Source of the DNA: Candidatus Schekmanbacteria bacterium
GTDB lineage: Bacteria > CSSED10-310 > JACPHN01
Length of the DNA: 64,000 nucleotides
Assembly: GCA_016188575.1 (NCBI GenBank)
Contig: JACPHN010000032.1
Coordinates: 98,185 to 162,184, forward strand
Direction: 5' to 3'
Made by a program: the position numbers and the translations under genes. The notes below the pieces were generated by a model, which made no database searches, was not told where the DNA came from, and worked only from the letters and a program-made list of their open reading frames with translations. This document shows positions 34,706-43,474 of the stretch, in pieces. How positions within the stretch are numbered: the first letter of the stretch is position 1; each line of letters begins with the position of its first letter.

Positions 34706-36331
34706 ATGATGTTTGCCATTGACAGGCCGGTCTTTCCGGCAGCGTTTGTCCGCACGGGGAGGCGGGGCCTGCCCGTCGATACCCGCGGGTACCTTCCCGA
34801 ACGGTTCCTGATTGATTCACCGGCAGCCGCTGCGGCACGTCTCGGCTCCTACGAGCAGCGAACGCGGGAAGCCGAAAACAAGGCGAGCGCCGACACGTCG
34901 ACGGTCCTGAGACTCGCCAGCTCCAGTTTGGACGTTCTGGATCGACAGGCCATCATCGACAAGCTTCGCGCCCTTGACGGCCTGGTGGCGGTCCTTCAGA
35001 ACAGCCACAGCGGGATTCAACCGCTCGCGCGCGAAGGTAGCTCGCTGCGTCAGGTTTCCGTCCTCTCCTCTCAGCCCGCTGTGCTCACGGCGGCCTCGAC
35101 TGCGGCCTCCGGCGGACATCAACACGCCGTGTCCGTGCTCGGCGTGGCAAGCGCCGAGCGGATCAAGTCCGACCCGCAAACGAACATCGCCGCCCCTCTG
35201 GGTGTAGCCGGTGATTTTCAGTTGGGGCAACACACGGTGAGCGTTTCAGCCGGGCAGTCGCTGCTCGACCTGGAGCGCCTCATCAACTATGGCGAGGACG
35301 CCGACCGGGACGGCGCGCTTGACGAAGGTGAGGACGCCGACGCCGATGGCGTGCTTGGCGGCGGAACCGCCCAACACGGCGTCATCGCCGCCATCGACAC
35401 CGACGGTGCGTTGCACCTGCAGGCCGGGTCCCCGGGCAAGGCCGGTCTCCGCATTCGCGACTCGGACTTGGTCCTGGAGCAGGTCGGGTTCTTTCAGACG
35501 ACACTTGCCGGCAATCGCATTATCAAGCATCCCGTTCAGCCGGGAGCGGATGCCCGCCTGCTTTTCGACGGCAAGGAAGTCGCCGCTCCTACAAACACGA
35601 TCGTAGACCACCCCGCACTTCCCCAAGGGTTGCAGCTTGCGGTACGCGACACGTCGCAGAAGCCGGTAACGTTGACCATACTCCCATCCCCTGAGCGCGC
35701 GGCAACCGCGATCGGCCGACTCGTGTCGCTGTACAACCAGGCGTCTTCGGCAGTCAGCGCGGAACAGGCGACCGGCGGACGCTTCCGATACGACGCCCCG
35801 GTCACCAACATGCGCTACGACCTGATCGGCGCAGCCACACCCAGCGCCGCGGGCTCGTCCGCCCCTGCCCCCGAGGAAATCGGACTGTATCGCGCCCAAA
35901 AAGGCCTTACGCCTGCGGACAAGGCGCGGCAGACCTTTCTGGATCCAAATACCCTCTGGGCAAGGCCGGAGCGAAGCTTGCCGGTGCCATTGACCAGCAA
36001 GCGGCTGGAGGACCTCGGGATCTACACCTCCAACGATGGTACGCTGATCATCGACACGCAGACACTGGCCGATCGACTTCGCCAGGCGAGCGCCGCCGTA
36101 AAGGAGACCCTGGCGGGCCCCGAGGGTTTTGCCGGGCGCGTCACCAGCGTCCTGGACCGGGCCATCTCGGATTCCGGCACCATGGATAGGCTCGCCGAAA
36201 GCCTGGGCTCAGCGCTGGCGACAATTGATTCGCCGTCGCGCCGCGCGGGCTCCGGTAGCCTCCTGGAAGCCTATCTTTCCCAGCAAGGAGTCACATCGGC
36301 GGGCCTGCTCGTCGACGAGCTGTTTGTCTAG
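34706..36331 (+). CDS. FliD-like (flagellar hook-associated protein 2) protein with acidic Ca-loop repeats
   Basis: This is 541 residues from ATG 34706 (the open frame reaches back to 34553). The C-terminal part matches FliD: LTSKRLEDLGIYTSNDGTLIIDTQTLADRL and then FAGRVTSVLDRAISDSGTMD. The central LDLERLINYGEDADRDGALDEGEDADADGVLGGG (about residues 190-223) has two EF-hand/dockerin-like D-x-D-x-DG loops inserted where FliD has surface domains. FliD caps the flagellar filament and guides flagellin. No flagellin, fliS, flgK or other flagellar gene is in the window, so the assignment as a real cap protein is not secure. An adhesin or pilus-related use is possible. Confidence 0.68.
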   Translation: MMFAIDRPVFPAAFVRTGRRGLPVDTRGYLPERFLIDSPAAAAARLGSYEQRTREAENKASADTSTVLRLASSSLDVLDRQAIIDKLRALDGLVAVLQNSHSGIQPLAREGSSLRQVSVLSSQPAVLTAASTAASGGHQHAVSVLGVASAERIKSDPQTNIAAPLGVAGDFQLGQHTVSVSAGQSLLDLERLINYGEDADRDGALDEGEDADADGVLGGGTAQHGVIAAIDTDGALHLQAGSPGKAGLRIRDSDLVLEQVGFFQTTLAGNRIIKHPVQPGADARLLFDGKEVAAPTNTIVDHPALPQGLQLAVRDTSQKPVTLTILPSPERAATAIGRLVSLYNQASSAVSAEQATGGRFRYDAPVTNMRYDLIGAATPSAAGSSAPAPEEIGLYRAQKGLTPADKARQTFLDPNTLWARPERSLPVPLTSKRLEDLGIYTSNDGTLIIDTQTLADRLRQASAAVKETLAGPEGFAGRVTSVLDRAISDSGTMDRLAESLGSALATIDSPSRRAGSGSLLEAYLSQQGVTSAGLLVDELFV

Positions 36332-36659
36332 CCGTCAGGGTATCTTGGAGCGCACTGATGATCCGCCGCCGGCGCTCCTCCTCGGCCAGGTCGCGCCCGC
36401 GCAGGGACAGCACGACACCGACCTGTGCTATTTCTCTGGCCGCGCTCCACGGCAGCCACCGGCACACGTCAGTCACCAGCTCGTCGTGACTCTGCTCCTC
36501 CTCGACCGTCAGGATGCACCCCTCGCTGCCGACAACAGTCCAGCGCGGTGCGCGCACGATCTTTGGAGGGACCGGTGCAAATCCGGCGCTAACTGCCACC
36601 ATGCCGATACCCAGGCAGAGGGCTCCGATCCAGCCGCCTGCTCTTTTCTTTTTCGTCAT
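36291..36659 (-). CDS. Small exported protein of unknown function
   Basis: The 122-residue product has a Lys/Arg-rich start followed by a hydrophobic stretch, GWIGALCLGIGMVAVSAGFAP, a likely signal peptide or anchor. The mature part (RAPRWTVVGSEGCILTVEEEQS) has no family I recognise. GGAGAG lies upstream of ATG 36659. The 3' end overlaps the end of the convergent FliD-like gene by 41 bases, which is unusual but feasible. Confidence is moderate because nothing outside the reading frame, the RBS and the signal sequence supports it. Confidence 0.5.
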   Translation of the reverse strand: MTKKKRAGGWIGALCLGIGMVAVSAGFAPVPPKIVRAPRWTVVGSEGCILTVEEEQSHDELVTDVCRWLPWSAAREIAQVGVVLSLRGRDLAEEERRRRIISALQDTLTARQTARRRAGPPM

Positions 36660-36929
36660 TTCGCTCTCCTTTCTGATTCACGATGCCGCAAGATCCGGTT
36701 GCAAGCGCCACGCCAAGTCCGAATGCGCACCGATCACCTCGCCTCTGCCGCACCTGCTCTCATCGTCAACCGGCGGTTACCATTGGCAACTACAGTTGTC
36801 AGCGGCTCATCTCCCGCGGAGCGGTGGATTTAGGTCTCGGCGCCAAATTGACAAGCCGCCGCGCCGCGCTGTATGTTTCTCTCAGGCGGCGGCATAACAA
36901 GGTAGCGCGCCGGCCACCTTCATCACGCA

Positions 36930-37664
36930 GTGACGGCAGTGGTCCCCTGTTTTTTTCATGACATCGTACCGGCAGTCGTCGGATGTACAGGCTGCGGCAA
37001 GTTCCTGTGCGAATCGTGCAGGAACAAGATCGGCGGCCGCAACTTCTGTGCGGCGTGCTTGCGCGACTTTTTCCCGGCCGTCCACGAGACGTTTGCCAAT
37101 GCGCCGTCTGCGGCCGGCCAATCCGAGCCGCGCTGGTCTCCCAGGGGACCCACAATGCGCGAAACGGAAGGCGACACCGATGCCGGCGAGAGCGCGCCGG
37201 CATCGGCCGCTTATGCGCGCGGCCGCCAGGACGCGGCGCGGCAAGCACACGCGCTGGGTAGCACCATGGCCCTGCAGGGCGCTGTGCTCCTCATGATCAG
37301 CATGCCACTCGTCTTCATCGGCTCCCCCGTAGTTTCGGTCGCGGTCGGGGTCGCCGGCGCCGTGTCCCTGGCGCTCGGCATCCGCCATTTTCAGCGCGGC
37401 CGCCTGCTTGCCGAGCGCTCTCAGCAGGCCGAGCTCGAACAGCTCATACTCGCGGCCACCAGCGACTGCGGCGGGACCATCACGGCGGTCCAGGCGGCCA
37501 CGCGGGCCGGCGTCTCCGTCGCCGAGGCGCAAGAAACTCTGGAACGGCTCGTCATTCATGGCCACGGCGACGTGTCCAACGACGAGTCCGATGGCACCAT
37601 CGTGTACCGCTTTCCGTCCTGCGAAGAGCGACCGCGGAGCCTGCCCGTCGGAGACCACACATGA
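36930..37664 (+). CDS. B-box zinc-finger membrane protein
   Basis: The 244-residue protein has an N-terminal B-box-like zinc motif (CFFHDIVPAVVGCTGCGKFLCESC, then GGRNFCAACL). Two hydrophobic helices lie at about 115-155 (GAVLLMISMPLVFIGSPVVSVAVGVAG). The C-terminus looks like a helix-turn-helix or winged helix with ITAVQAATRAGVSVAEAQETLERLV. The start is GTG 36930 with no strong RBS, so the exact start is uncertain. The next gene begins within its stop and carries the same zinc motif, so the two form a paralogous-like pair. The function is unknown. Confidence 0.65.
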   Translation: MTAVVPCFFHDIVPAVVGCTGCGKFLCESCRNKIGGRNFCAACLRDFFPAVHETFANAPSAAGQSEPRWSPRGPTMRETEGDTDAGESAPASAAYARGRQDAARQAHALGSTMALQGAVLLMISMPLVFIGSPVVSVAVGVAGAVSLALGIRHFQRGRLLAERSQQAELEQLILAATSDCGGTITAVQAATRAGVSVAEAQETLERLVIHGHGDVSNDESDGTIVYRFPSCEERPRSLPVGDHT

Positions 37665-38425
37665 CCGTCCTGTGCACCGGCTGCGGCCATTCGCACCAGG
37701 TGGATCTCGCCTGCATCCCCGCCACGGGGGCGCGAATGCGATGCCGGGCCTGCGGGCAGACCCTCTACGTGGAGCCTCCGCCGTGGATAGAACCGCTCGA
37801 CGAGCTCCCGGCCGTGCCCCCCTCGGCGCCCGCCGCGGCTCCGTCGCCACCGGCGCCTCTGGACCAGGGGCTCGGCTGCTTCATTCACACGCGGCGACCT
37901 GCCGTAGCCATGTGCACGGGTTGCGGCAGCCCTGTTTGCGAAGCTTGCCGAAACAAGCTTGCCGGCCGCAACTTCTGCGATGCCTGTGCCCGCGAGGCTT
38001 TTCGCGGCATCCCCGCCGCTGGCCTTCAGCCCCCCTTGAGCCTCCAGCGCGGGGCACTCCAGCCGGAGAGCGCCACTCCCCCGTCTGTGGCAGGATCTCC
38101 TTCCGGAGCCGCGCGGAAGACTCCCATCAAGGACCCCTTTCTGGCAGGCCTCTTGAGCTTCCTCATGCCTGGCCTCGGCCAGGTCTACAACGGCCAGATC
38201 GGGAAGGGCATTGGCATGTTCTTTTTTTCCGCCCTGACGTGGGTTTTTCTCCTCGGGTGGGTCGTCATGATCTGGTCCATCACGGACGCGTTCCGCGCCG
38301 CGAAGCACCTCAACTCGGCGGCGGCGCTCCCGTCTATCGACGACGGGGAGCTCACGGCCCAGCGCCGGCTACCTCCGCGCGGTACGTTCCATCCCCCGAG
38401 CCGCCACTCGGACTACTTGCCGTAA
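37661..38425 (+). CDS. Zinc-ribbon/B-box protein with C-terminal membrane segment
   Basis: The 254-residue protein starts with a zinc ribbon (CTGCGHSHQVDLACIP, MRCRACGQTLYV) of the type seen in MJ0042-like motifs. A Pro/Ala linker is followed by a B-box like its neighbour (MCTGCGSPVCEACRNK, GRNFCDACA). The last third is a TM2-like pair, LAGLLSFLMPGLGQVYNGQIGKG, with two hydrophobic stretches. It likely sits in the inner membrane with cytoplasmic zinc domains. No enzymatic function is evident. It overlaps the preceding gene by 4 bases and faces thiE across a 66-base gap. Confidence 0.7.
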   Translation: MTVLCTGCGHSHQVDLACIPATGARMRCRACGQTLYVEPPPWIEPLDELPAVPPSAPAAAPSPPAPLDQGLGCFIHTRRPAVAMCTGCGSPVCEACRNKLAGRNFCDACAREAFRGIPAAGLQPPLSLQRGALQPESATPPSVAGSPSGAARKTPIKDPFLAGLLSFLMPGLGQVYNGQIGKGIGMFFFSALTWVFLLGWVVMIWSITDAFRAAKHLNSAAALPSIDDGELTAQRRLPPRGTFHPPSRHSDYLP

Positions 38426-38491
38426 GGACCCGTAACGAAATAACTGTTGCATTCGGCCGGCTGCGAAGGCCGCCGGCTTCGTCTCTCCTCC

Positions 38492-39298
38492 TCACCGTAT
38501 CGCTCCATTGATACGCTTCGTCGTCGTTCCTCGCCAGCGGCCTTCTCGCTCGGCCTCGGTGCTTGACACAGTTATTTCGAAAGCGGCGCTCAGGTCCCGC
38601 GCCGCGAGCTCGGGATCGCTCGCCCGCATGACTGCGGAAATGACCGCAATCCCATCGGCACCTGATGCCGCAATCTGCGCTACAGAATCCAGGCCGATTC
38701 CCCCAATGACAAAGAGTGGTAGCGTGGTCGCAGCCCTCGTCGCCACCAGCTCCGCGAGCCCCACCGGCGGGTGATCTACGGCCTTGGCAATCGCCCGAAA
38801 CAGCGGCCCCAGACATACGTAGTCCGCACCCGCAGCCTCCGCGGCTTGCGCCTGATCGCGGTGGCGGATCGTGGCGCCGATGACCTTGCCTTTTCCCAGG
38901 AGCTGGCGCGCCGCCCGTATCGGGAGGTCGTCCAGTCCCAGGTGGACGCCATCGGCGTCAAGCGCTGCCGCCAGGTCGCACCGGTCATTGACGAGGAATA
39001 GCGCGTCGCGCTCCCCGCATGCTGCTCTTAGCGCGCCGCCGAGCTCGAGTTGCCGCGCCGCGCACACATCCTTGAGCCGCATTTGCACGAGCGCCGCTCC
39101 CCCTGCGAGCGCCTTGCGCACCTTCGCTACGGTGCACGAAGCCCACTCCTCCCAGCACTCTTGCTCGCCGGTGCCCGCAGACCACTGCCCCCTCGGAAGC
39201 GCGTCGGTGATGACGTACAGCCCGGTCAACCGGTCTCGGACTGAGCTCTCACCGCCGCGAGGAACACCCATTGCCGCTCTGCGAACGGGCGACTCCAC
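38492..39298 (-). CDS. thiE: Thiamine-phosphate synthase
   Basis: The protein is 268 residues from a GTG at 39298, or fewer from ATG 39271. ThiE joins HMP-pyrophosphate and thiazole phosphate to thiamine phosphate. Motifs visible: GLYVITDA, GAALVQMRLKD (basic residues binding the pyrophosphate), LFLVNDRCDLAAALDADGVHLG, DDLPIRAARQLLG, GADYVCLGPLF and LPLFVIGGIG near the C-terminus. An insertion of about 25 residues with QECWEEWASCT follows the first strand. It is placed just after efp on the same strand with a 6-base gap, a neighbourhood with no metabolic logic that I can see. Confidence 0.87.
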   Translation of the reverse strand: MESPVRRAAMGVPRGGESSVRDRLTGLYVITDALPRGQWSAGTGEQECWEEWASCTVAKVRKALAGGAALVQMRLKDVCAARQLELGGALRAACGERDALFLVNDRCDLAAALDADGVHLGLDDLPIRAARQLLGKGKVIGATIRHRDQAQAAEAAGADYVCLGPLFRAIAKAVDHPPVGLAELVATRAATTLPLFVIGGIGLDSVAQIAASGADGIAVISAVMRASDPELAARDLSAAFEITVSSTEAEREGRWRGTTTKRINGAIR

Positions 39299-39304
39299 CG
39301 CCGC

Positions 39305-39862
39305 TCACCCGCGCTCCAGGTACTCCCGGCTCCGCGTGTCCACCTTGATGAGATCACCCTCATTGATGAATAGCGGCACCTGCACCGTGGCACCCGTCTC
39401 GAGGACCGCTGGCTTTGAGCCTCCCGAGGCGGTATCGCCACGAACACCGGGTTCGGTCCCGACTACGGCCAGGACGACCTGATTGGGTAGCTCGACGCTG
39501 ATCGCGACTCCGTCATGAAAGAGAATCGACAGCCGCGTATTCTCTTTCATCAGGTCCTTCGCATCGCCGACCTCGTTGGCGTTCAGGGCAAACTGTTCGT
39601 AGGTACCTGAATCCATCATGTGGAACAGATCGCCGTCCCGATAGAGGTACTCGACCTCGCGCTGTTCCAGGTTGGGCGAGTCTACCTTCTCGCCCGATCG
39701 GTACGTCCGTTCAATGACCTGGCCCGTCTTGAGGCTCTTGAGCCGGGTGCGCACGAACGCTCCGCCCTTTCCTGGCTTCACGTGCTGAAAGTCCTCGATG
39801 CGGTACGGGACGCCGTCAATTTCGATCTTGAGCCCTCTCCTGAACTCAGCGGTTGAGATCAT
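39305..39862 (-). CDS. efp: Elongation factor P
   Basis: The 185-residue EF-P, about the usual 186, relieves ribosome stalling at polyproline. It starts MISTAEFRRGLKIEIDGVPY with AAAGGAAA upstream. The post-translational modification loop is KPGKGGAF with Lys32 at its tip, so this is the lysine type (EpmA or DHS-like modification). The three-domain length and the end VDTRSREYLERG are standard. It overlaps the aroQ end by 17 bases. Confidence 0.95.
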   Translation of the reverse strand: MISTAEFRRGLKIEIDGVPYRIEDFQHVKPGKGGAFVRTRLKSLKTGQVIERTYRSGEKVDSPNLEQREVEYLYRDGDLFHMMDSGTYEQFALNANEVGDAKDLMKENTRLSILFHDGVAISVELPNQVVLAVVGTEPGVRGDTASGGSKPAVLETGATVQVPLFINEGDLIKVDTRSREYLERG

Positions 39863-40319
39863 CGTAATTTCCTTTCACATCGACGCCGGCGATTGCCGCG
39901 ACGGCCCTGATGGCAAGACCGTAACCGGTCGGCCCGAGCCCGGCAATAAACCCGCTGGCAGCGCCCGCGGTAAGCGGTCGGCGAAATGATTCTCTTGCGT
40001 GTACGTTCGACAAATGAACCTCGACAACGGGGAGGCCCTGCTCCCGCACGAATTCTACTGCGTCGCGAATGGCAACACTCGTGTGCGAGTAGCCCCCGGG
40101 ATTGAGCACCACGCCGGAGAAGTCGTCGGGCGCCTTGCCTAGCATGTCGACGATCTCGCCCTCCGAGCTGGTCTGGTGGCATTCCACGGCGGCCCCAAGC
40201 TCCCGTGCGACTCTCTGCATCATGTCATCGACTTCCTTGAGCGTCGCGGTGCCGTATTGCGTGACGTTCCGGCGCCCGAGAAGATTCAGATTCGGTCCAT
40301 GCAGCACGAGAATACGCAC
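39846..40319 (-). CDS. aroQ: Type II 3-dehydroquinate dehydratase
   Basis: The 157-residue protein starts at GTG 40319 with RILVLHGPNLNLLGRR, the family signature. ECHQTSSEGEIVDML, VLNPGGYSHTSVAIRDAV (catalytic His region) and VEVHLSNVHARE follow in order. It catalyses the third step of the shikimate pathway. The frame opens further back, but the conserved part begins here. It overlaps the efp start and lies 5 bases downstream of the roadblock gene. Confidence 0.93.
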   Translation of the reverse strand: MRILVLHGPNLNLLGRRNVTQYGTATLKEVDDMMQRVARELGAAVECHQTSSEGEIVDMLGKAPDDFSGVVLNPGGYSHTSVAIRDAVEFVREQGLPVVEVHLSNVHARESFRRPLTAGAASGFIAGLGPTGYGLAIRAVAAIAGVDVKGNYDDLNR

Positions 40320-40324
40320 GGCGA

Positions 40325-40687
40325 TCAGGAGAGCTCCTTTCTGAACTGAGCTATCGCCCGCCGCAGCTCGTATCTCCCCTTGCCGTAATTCAGCTCCGCT
40401 CTTCCGATTGCCAGCACCAGGTAATACTCGTCGGTTACGGCGCACAGCAGTAACGCGAAGCTCTCCGTCACGACCGCGATTTCCTCCAGCACGCCGAAGC
40501 TCATGGCGTCGACGGCGCGCCGCGCATTCTTGAGGATCGTTGAATACTCCGCCGCGATCGAGGTCAAGTCGAGCTTGGCATCGCGCGACACCTCCGTCAC
40601 TGAGAGCCCATCGGCGCCGATAAGGCTAGCCCCCAGGCTCCCGGCCACTCTCTCCAGAATCTGCTCGAGACCGGACTTGAAGTCCAT
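40325..40687 (-). CDS. Roadblock/LC7-domain protein
   Basis: The 120-residue protein fits the roadblock/LC7 size. It has LEQILERVAGSLGASLIGADGLSV, then a central helix NARRAVDAMSFGVLEEIAVV, and LVLAIGRAELNYGKGRYELRRAI. MglB-type roadblocks regulate small GTPases and polarity in deltaproteobacteria, but no MglA GTPase is in the window. It lies between a TPR gene and aroQ with short gaps, all on the minus strand. Confidence 0.78.
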   Translation of the reverse strand: MDFKSGLEQILERVAGSLGASLIGADGLSVTEVSRDAKLDLTSIAAEYSTILKNARRAVDAMSFGVLEEIAVVTESFALLLCAVTDEYYLVLAIGRAELNYGKGRYELRRAIAQFRKELS

Positions 40688-40698
40688 AATTTGTCGCC

Positions 40699-41751
40699 CT
40701 ATGTCACCCGGCCGATACCGCGCTCGGCCTTTACCCTCAGGACGCCTTTCAAGAAGCGCTCGAGGTCAGGCAGCGCCCGGGCCTCGCTGGCGCTCATCGG
40801 CGGCACCCCTTCGGTGCGCGCCGACTTCTCGCCGAGCTTTTGCGTCGTCTGCGCTGCGAGGGCCGCGCGCAGCGCACTCTCCAGCGCGTAGTCTCCAGGC
40901 CGCTGCGCGACGAGCTGCCGAAAGATCTCGGCAGCCTGGACAAAATGGCCCTGCGACATGTACAGGTCAGCCAATGTCCGCGTCGCCAGCGGACTTTCGT
41001 CGTTCTGGTCCGGCGCTGCGTCGCCCCCGGGAGCCTCCAGGAAGATCTCCTCGTCCTCCTCGTCAACCTCAAACAGATCGTCGCTGTCGGGAAACCGTTC
41101 GGCGATATCTTCCTGCGACGACCGTGCCGTGGTGAGCACGTCTGCCCAGGGATCAGCGAGGAGCTCATCCGTCATCGTCCGGCTGTCGAGCTCCGGCGCG
41201 AACGGCAGCACGTCCAGAGCGTCTCGTGCGTCCTCGGACGCTGCCGCGGAGTCGTCCGCTGTCCGCCCCTCGGCGCTCGCCCTTTCCAGCTCCTCAAACA
41301 GCGGCAGGCGGGACAACCGCAGGGTGTCGGACAGGTTTTCCTCGCCTTCGCCTGCCTCCAGGTCGGTCTTGAGCCTTGGCCGTCTTGCGCCCACATCCGC
41401 CGCCGGCAGAGCCTCCGGGCGTGTTCCGGCTCTGGTCTCCACCGCTTCGTTGTCAGACAGCCTTTCGAGCTCTTCGTGCGCCTCTACGGAAAGACCCTGC
41501 TCCTCCAGCCAGCTCACCAGCGTCTTGAGCTCCCGCGCCGCCTCGTCGCGCCTGCGATCGCTGCGGAGCGCAACCACGAGACTGCGCCTGGCGGCGGCAT
41601 AGTCCGGGTGATGCTGTAACCCGGACTGCAGGATCGCTATGGCTTCCCCGAGTCGGCCTGAAAGGCGGTAGGTCTCCGCGAGCGGATAGAAGAGCCGCGT
41701 CGACGGATGCTTTCGGTAGAAGTACTCGAGTCTATCTCCAAACTCGTCCAT
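40699..41751 (-). CDS. Tetratricopeptide repeat protein with acidic middle
   Basis: The 350-residue protein has TPR-like units at both ends: YRLSGRLGEAIAILQSGLQHHPDYAAARRSL (residues about 27-57) and DLYMSQGHFVQAAEIFRQLVAQRPGDYALESAL (about 263-295). The middle (about 110-260) is strongly acidic and low complexity (DSDDLFEVDEEDEEIFLE). TPR proteins mediate protein contacts. Its neighbours, roadblock and ferredoxin, give no clear pathway. Confidence 0.72.
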   Translation of the reverse strand: MDEFGDRLEYFYRKHPSTRLFYPLAETYRLSGRLGEAIAILQSGLQHHPDYAAARRSLVVALRSDRRRDEAARELKTLVSWLEEQGLSVEAHEELERLSDNEAVETRAGTRPEALPAADVGARRPRLKTDLEAGEGEENLSDTLRLSRLPLFEELERASAEGRTADDSAAASEDARDALDVLPFAPELDSRTMTDELLADPWADVLTTARSSQEDIAERFPDSDDLFEVDEEDEEIFLEAPGGDAAPDQNDESPLATRTLADLYMSQGHFVQAAEIFRQLVAQRPGDYALESALRAALAAQTTQKLGEKSARTEGVPPMSASEARALPDLERFLKGVLRVKAERGIGRVT

Positions 41752-41767
41752 CGGGCAGTCCGCACCG

Positions 41768-42103
41768 TCACGCGCCGGGATTCGGCGAGAAGTGAGACCG
41801 CTTGTTCACGCGATCCTTGAACTCGTCGGCGTCCGGCAGTGCGTCCTTTTTTTCGGTGATGTTTGGCCATTCGCGCGAGTACTTGTCGTTGAGCTCCTTG
41901 TACTCGCTCCACTTGGCCGGCAGCTCCTGCTCGTCGAAAATCGCGTCCACCGGGCATTCAGGCACGCAAGCGCCGCAGTCGATGCACTCTTCCGGGTTGA
42001 TCGCGAGCATGGTCTCGCCCTCGTAGAAACAGTCGACGGGGCAAACCTCCACGCAGTCGGTATACTTGCATTTGATGCACGGTTCCGCCACCACGAAGGC
42101 CAT
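41768..42103 (-). CDS. fdxA: 7Fe/8Fe ferredoxin FdxA
   Basis: The 111-residue ferredoxin begins [26 protein letters not shown] and has the second cluster box [17 protein letters not shown], giving the [3Fe-4S] and [4Fe-4S] arrangement of Azotobacter-type seven-iron ferredoxins. The C-terminal extension ([14 protein letters not shown]) is also typical. It is a low-potential electron carrier in the cytoplasm. Its start at 42103 is consistent with the family N-terminus. Confidence 0.93.
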   Translation of the reverse strand: MAFVVAEPCIKCKYTDCVEVCPVDCFYEGETMLAINPEECIDCGACVPECPVDAIFDEQELPAKWSEYKELNDKYSREWPNITEKKDALPDADEFKDRVNKRSHFSPNPGA

Positions 42104-42170
42104 GAGATAGTTTCCTTCCCGAGCGTCAGGGCGGGATTTGGGTCATCCCGCGGTAATCGTTTCTGTAAGG

Positions 42171-42212
42171 GGAGAGGCCGTCCCGCGCCCGTGCGCCGGA
42201 GACGGCCTCTCC
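42171..42212 (-). terminator. Terminator-like hairpin after the Ig-like lipoprotein gene
   Basis: Perfect 12-base arms GGAGAGGCCGTC (42171-42182) and GACGGCCTCTCC (42201-42212) flank an 18-base loop, about 30 bases past the lipoprotein stop. The downstream side on the minus strand has no clean T-run (it reads CCTTACAG). The hairpin is clear, but factor-independent termination is less certain. Confidence 0.45.
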
Positions 42213-42242
42213 GGGACTCTCTACTCTATGAGACTATCGCTC

Positions 42243-43463
42243 CTATTCTTCAGTATCGCAATTCTCGTGTACCTCGGTGATGAACGAGACGAACACTCCG
42301 CGTCCATGAGCCGTGCTGTCGCGGGCACAGAAGTCACACACGGCATCCTTTCCGGCGGTGGCCGTCACGCCGATTACCGACCCGCAGGGTTCCCTGTCGA
42401 CCTGCAGCGACGCCCACGCGATGCCATCCCGGTCGGTGAGCAACGCCGTGGTCGGCCGGATCTCACCCGGTCCCTCGATTGCGAACGTCACCCAGACGTT
42501 GTCAACGGGCGCCTTGCGCATGCTGCGGACGCGTACGTAGATATTGCATACCTGCTCGGCACACAGCGCCGAATTGGGGTCGTTCAGGTTTGTGCACATG
42601 AGTGCGCCAACATTGTCGAAGCGGGTGACATTATTGCACTCGACATCAACGACATCGACGTATCCGATGTTTTCGACCCGCAGGTGGTCCACCGCATCCG
42701 GGGCCACGAAGTCCTCCGCCGGCGACACCTTGGCGATGACCGTGATGCTCTCGTCCTTGGTGCCGATTGGCAACAGCGGCATGACCAAGTTCACCGATGC
42801 TTGCCCGAACTCGTTGGTGTATTCCTCCACAGGGCAGATCCGGCCACCGGCGCTGTTCAGGTCATCGAAGCAACCGCGCGACGCTTCGAACAGGATCCTC
42901 TTGCCTGCCACGTATCTTCCCGAAGCTGTCAGCGTGGCGACTACCGGCACCGAGGTGTTGCCATCGGCGTACTTGGATTCGCCGCGGAACTCCACCGATA
43001 GCGCCGGTCCACTGCCCGTGAGCGCGAATTCCGTGCCGGCTCCAAGGAATCCTACCCGCGCCAGAAGGCTATATCGTCCGGGGGTCAGGCCCGCGACAAG
43101 CGTCGACGCAAACGTCCCGTTTCCGTCGGTCCTGCCCGAGATCGAGGTGCTCTTGTTCTGCTTGAACACCCCACCGCCGAGAGCCGAGAGGACGACGGAA
43201 GCGCCTTTTACGGCAACTCCCTTGTGCGTGACGCGCGCAGAGACGCTCGCCTCCGACTGGCCGTCCGCCGGCAAATCCGCCGGGCTCATGCTGACATTGA
43301 TTGCATCTACATCGGGGTTGACCTCGCTGTCTCCGGTCTCCCCGTATTGCTCATCGAGCGAGTTGTCGCAGGCGGAAAACAGCCCGACAAGCAGCACCGC
43401 GCAGGCCACCACCGCAGTGCCGCGCAGCGCCCAATAGAATCGTCCTGCTCCTGTGGTCGTCAT
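42243..43463 (-). CDS. Lipoprotein with Ig-like (Big_1) domains
   Basis: The 406-residue protein has a signal and lipobox, LLVGLFSAC, from ATG 43463, which has GGGGAGAGG upstream. The mature part has invasin/intimin-like Ig repeats: INVSMSPADLPADGQSEASVSARV, VVLSALGGGVF and VPVVATLTASGRYVAGKRILF. A Cys-rich end lies about residues 305-400 (CTNLNDPNSALCAEQVC, AVCDFCARD). It is probably outer-membrane surface material. It sits 11 bases after a second lipoprotein gene and downstream of pilQ, so pilus association or secretion is possible. Confidence 0.75.
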   Translation of the reverse strand: MTTTGAGRFYWALRGTAVVACAVLLVGLFSACDNSLDEQYGETGDSEVNPDVDAINVSMSPADLPADGQSEASVSARVTHKGVAVKGASVVLSALGGGVFKQNKSTSISGRTDGNGTFASTLVAGLTPGRYSLLARVGFLGAGTEFALTGSGPALSVEFRGESKYADGNTSVPVVATLTASGRYVAGKRILFEASRGCFDDLNSAGGRICPVEEYTNEFGQASVNLVMPLLPIGTKDESITVIAKVSPAEDFVAPDAVDHLRVENIGYVDVVDVECNNVTRFDNVGALMCTNLNDPNSALCAEQVCNIYVRVRSMRKAPVDNVWVTFAIEGPGEIRPTTALLTDRDGIAWASLQVDREPCGSVIGVTATAGKDAVCDFCARDSTAHGRGVFVSFITEVHENCDTEE

Positions 43464-43474
43464 GGCCCTCTCCC

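Noticed and set aside
38440..38492. GC-rich inverted stretch between the zinc-ribbon gene and thiE as a shared terminator
   Set aside because: The arms are short and imperfect and no T-run follows on either strand.
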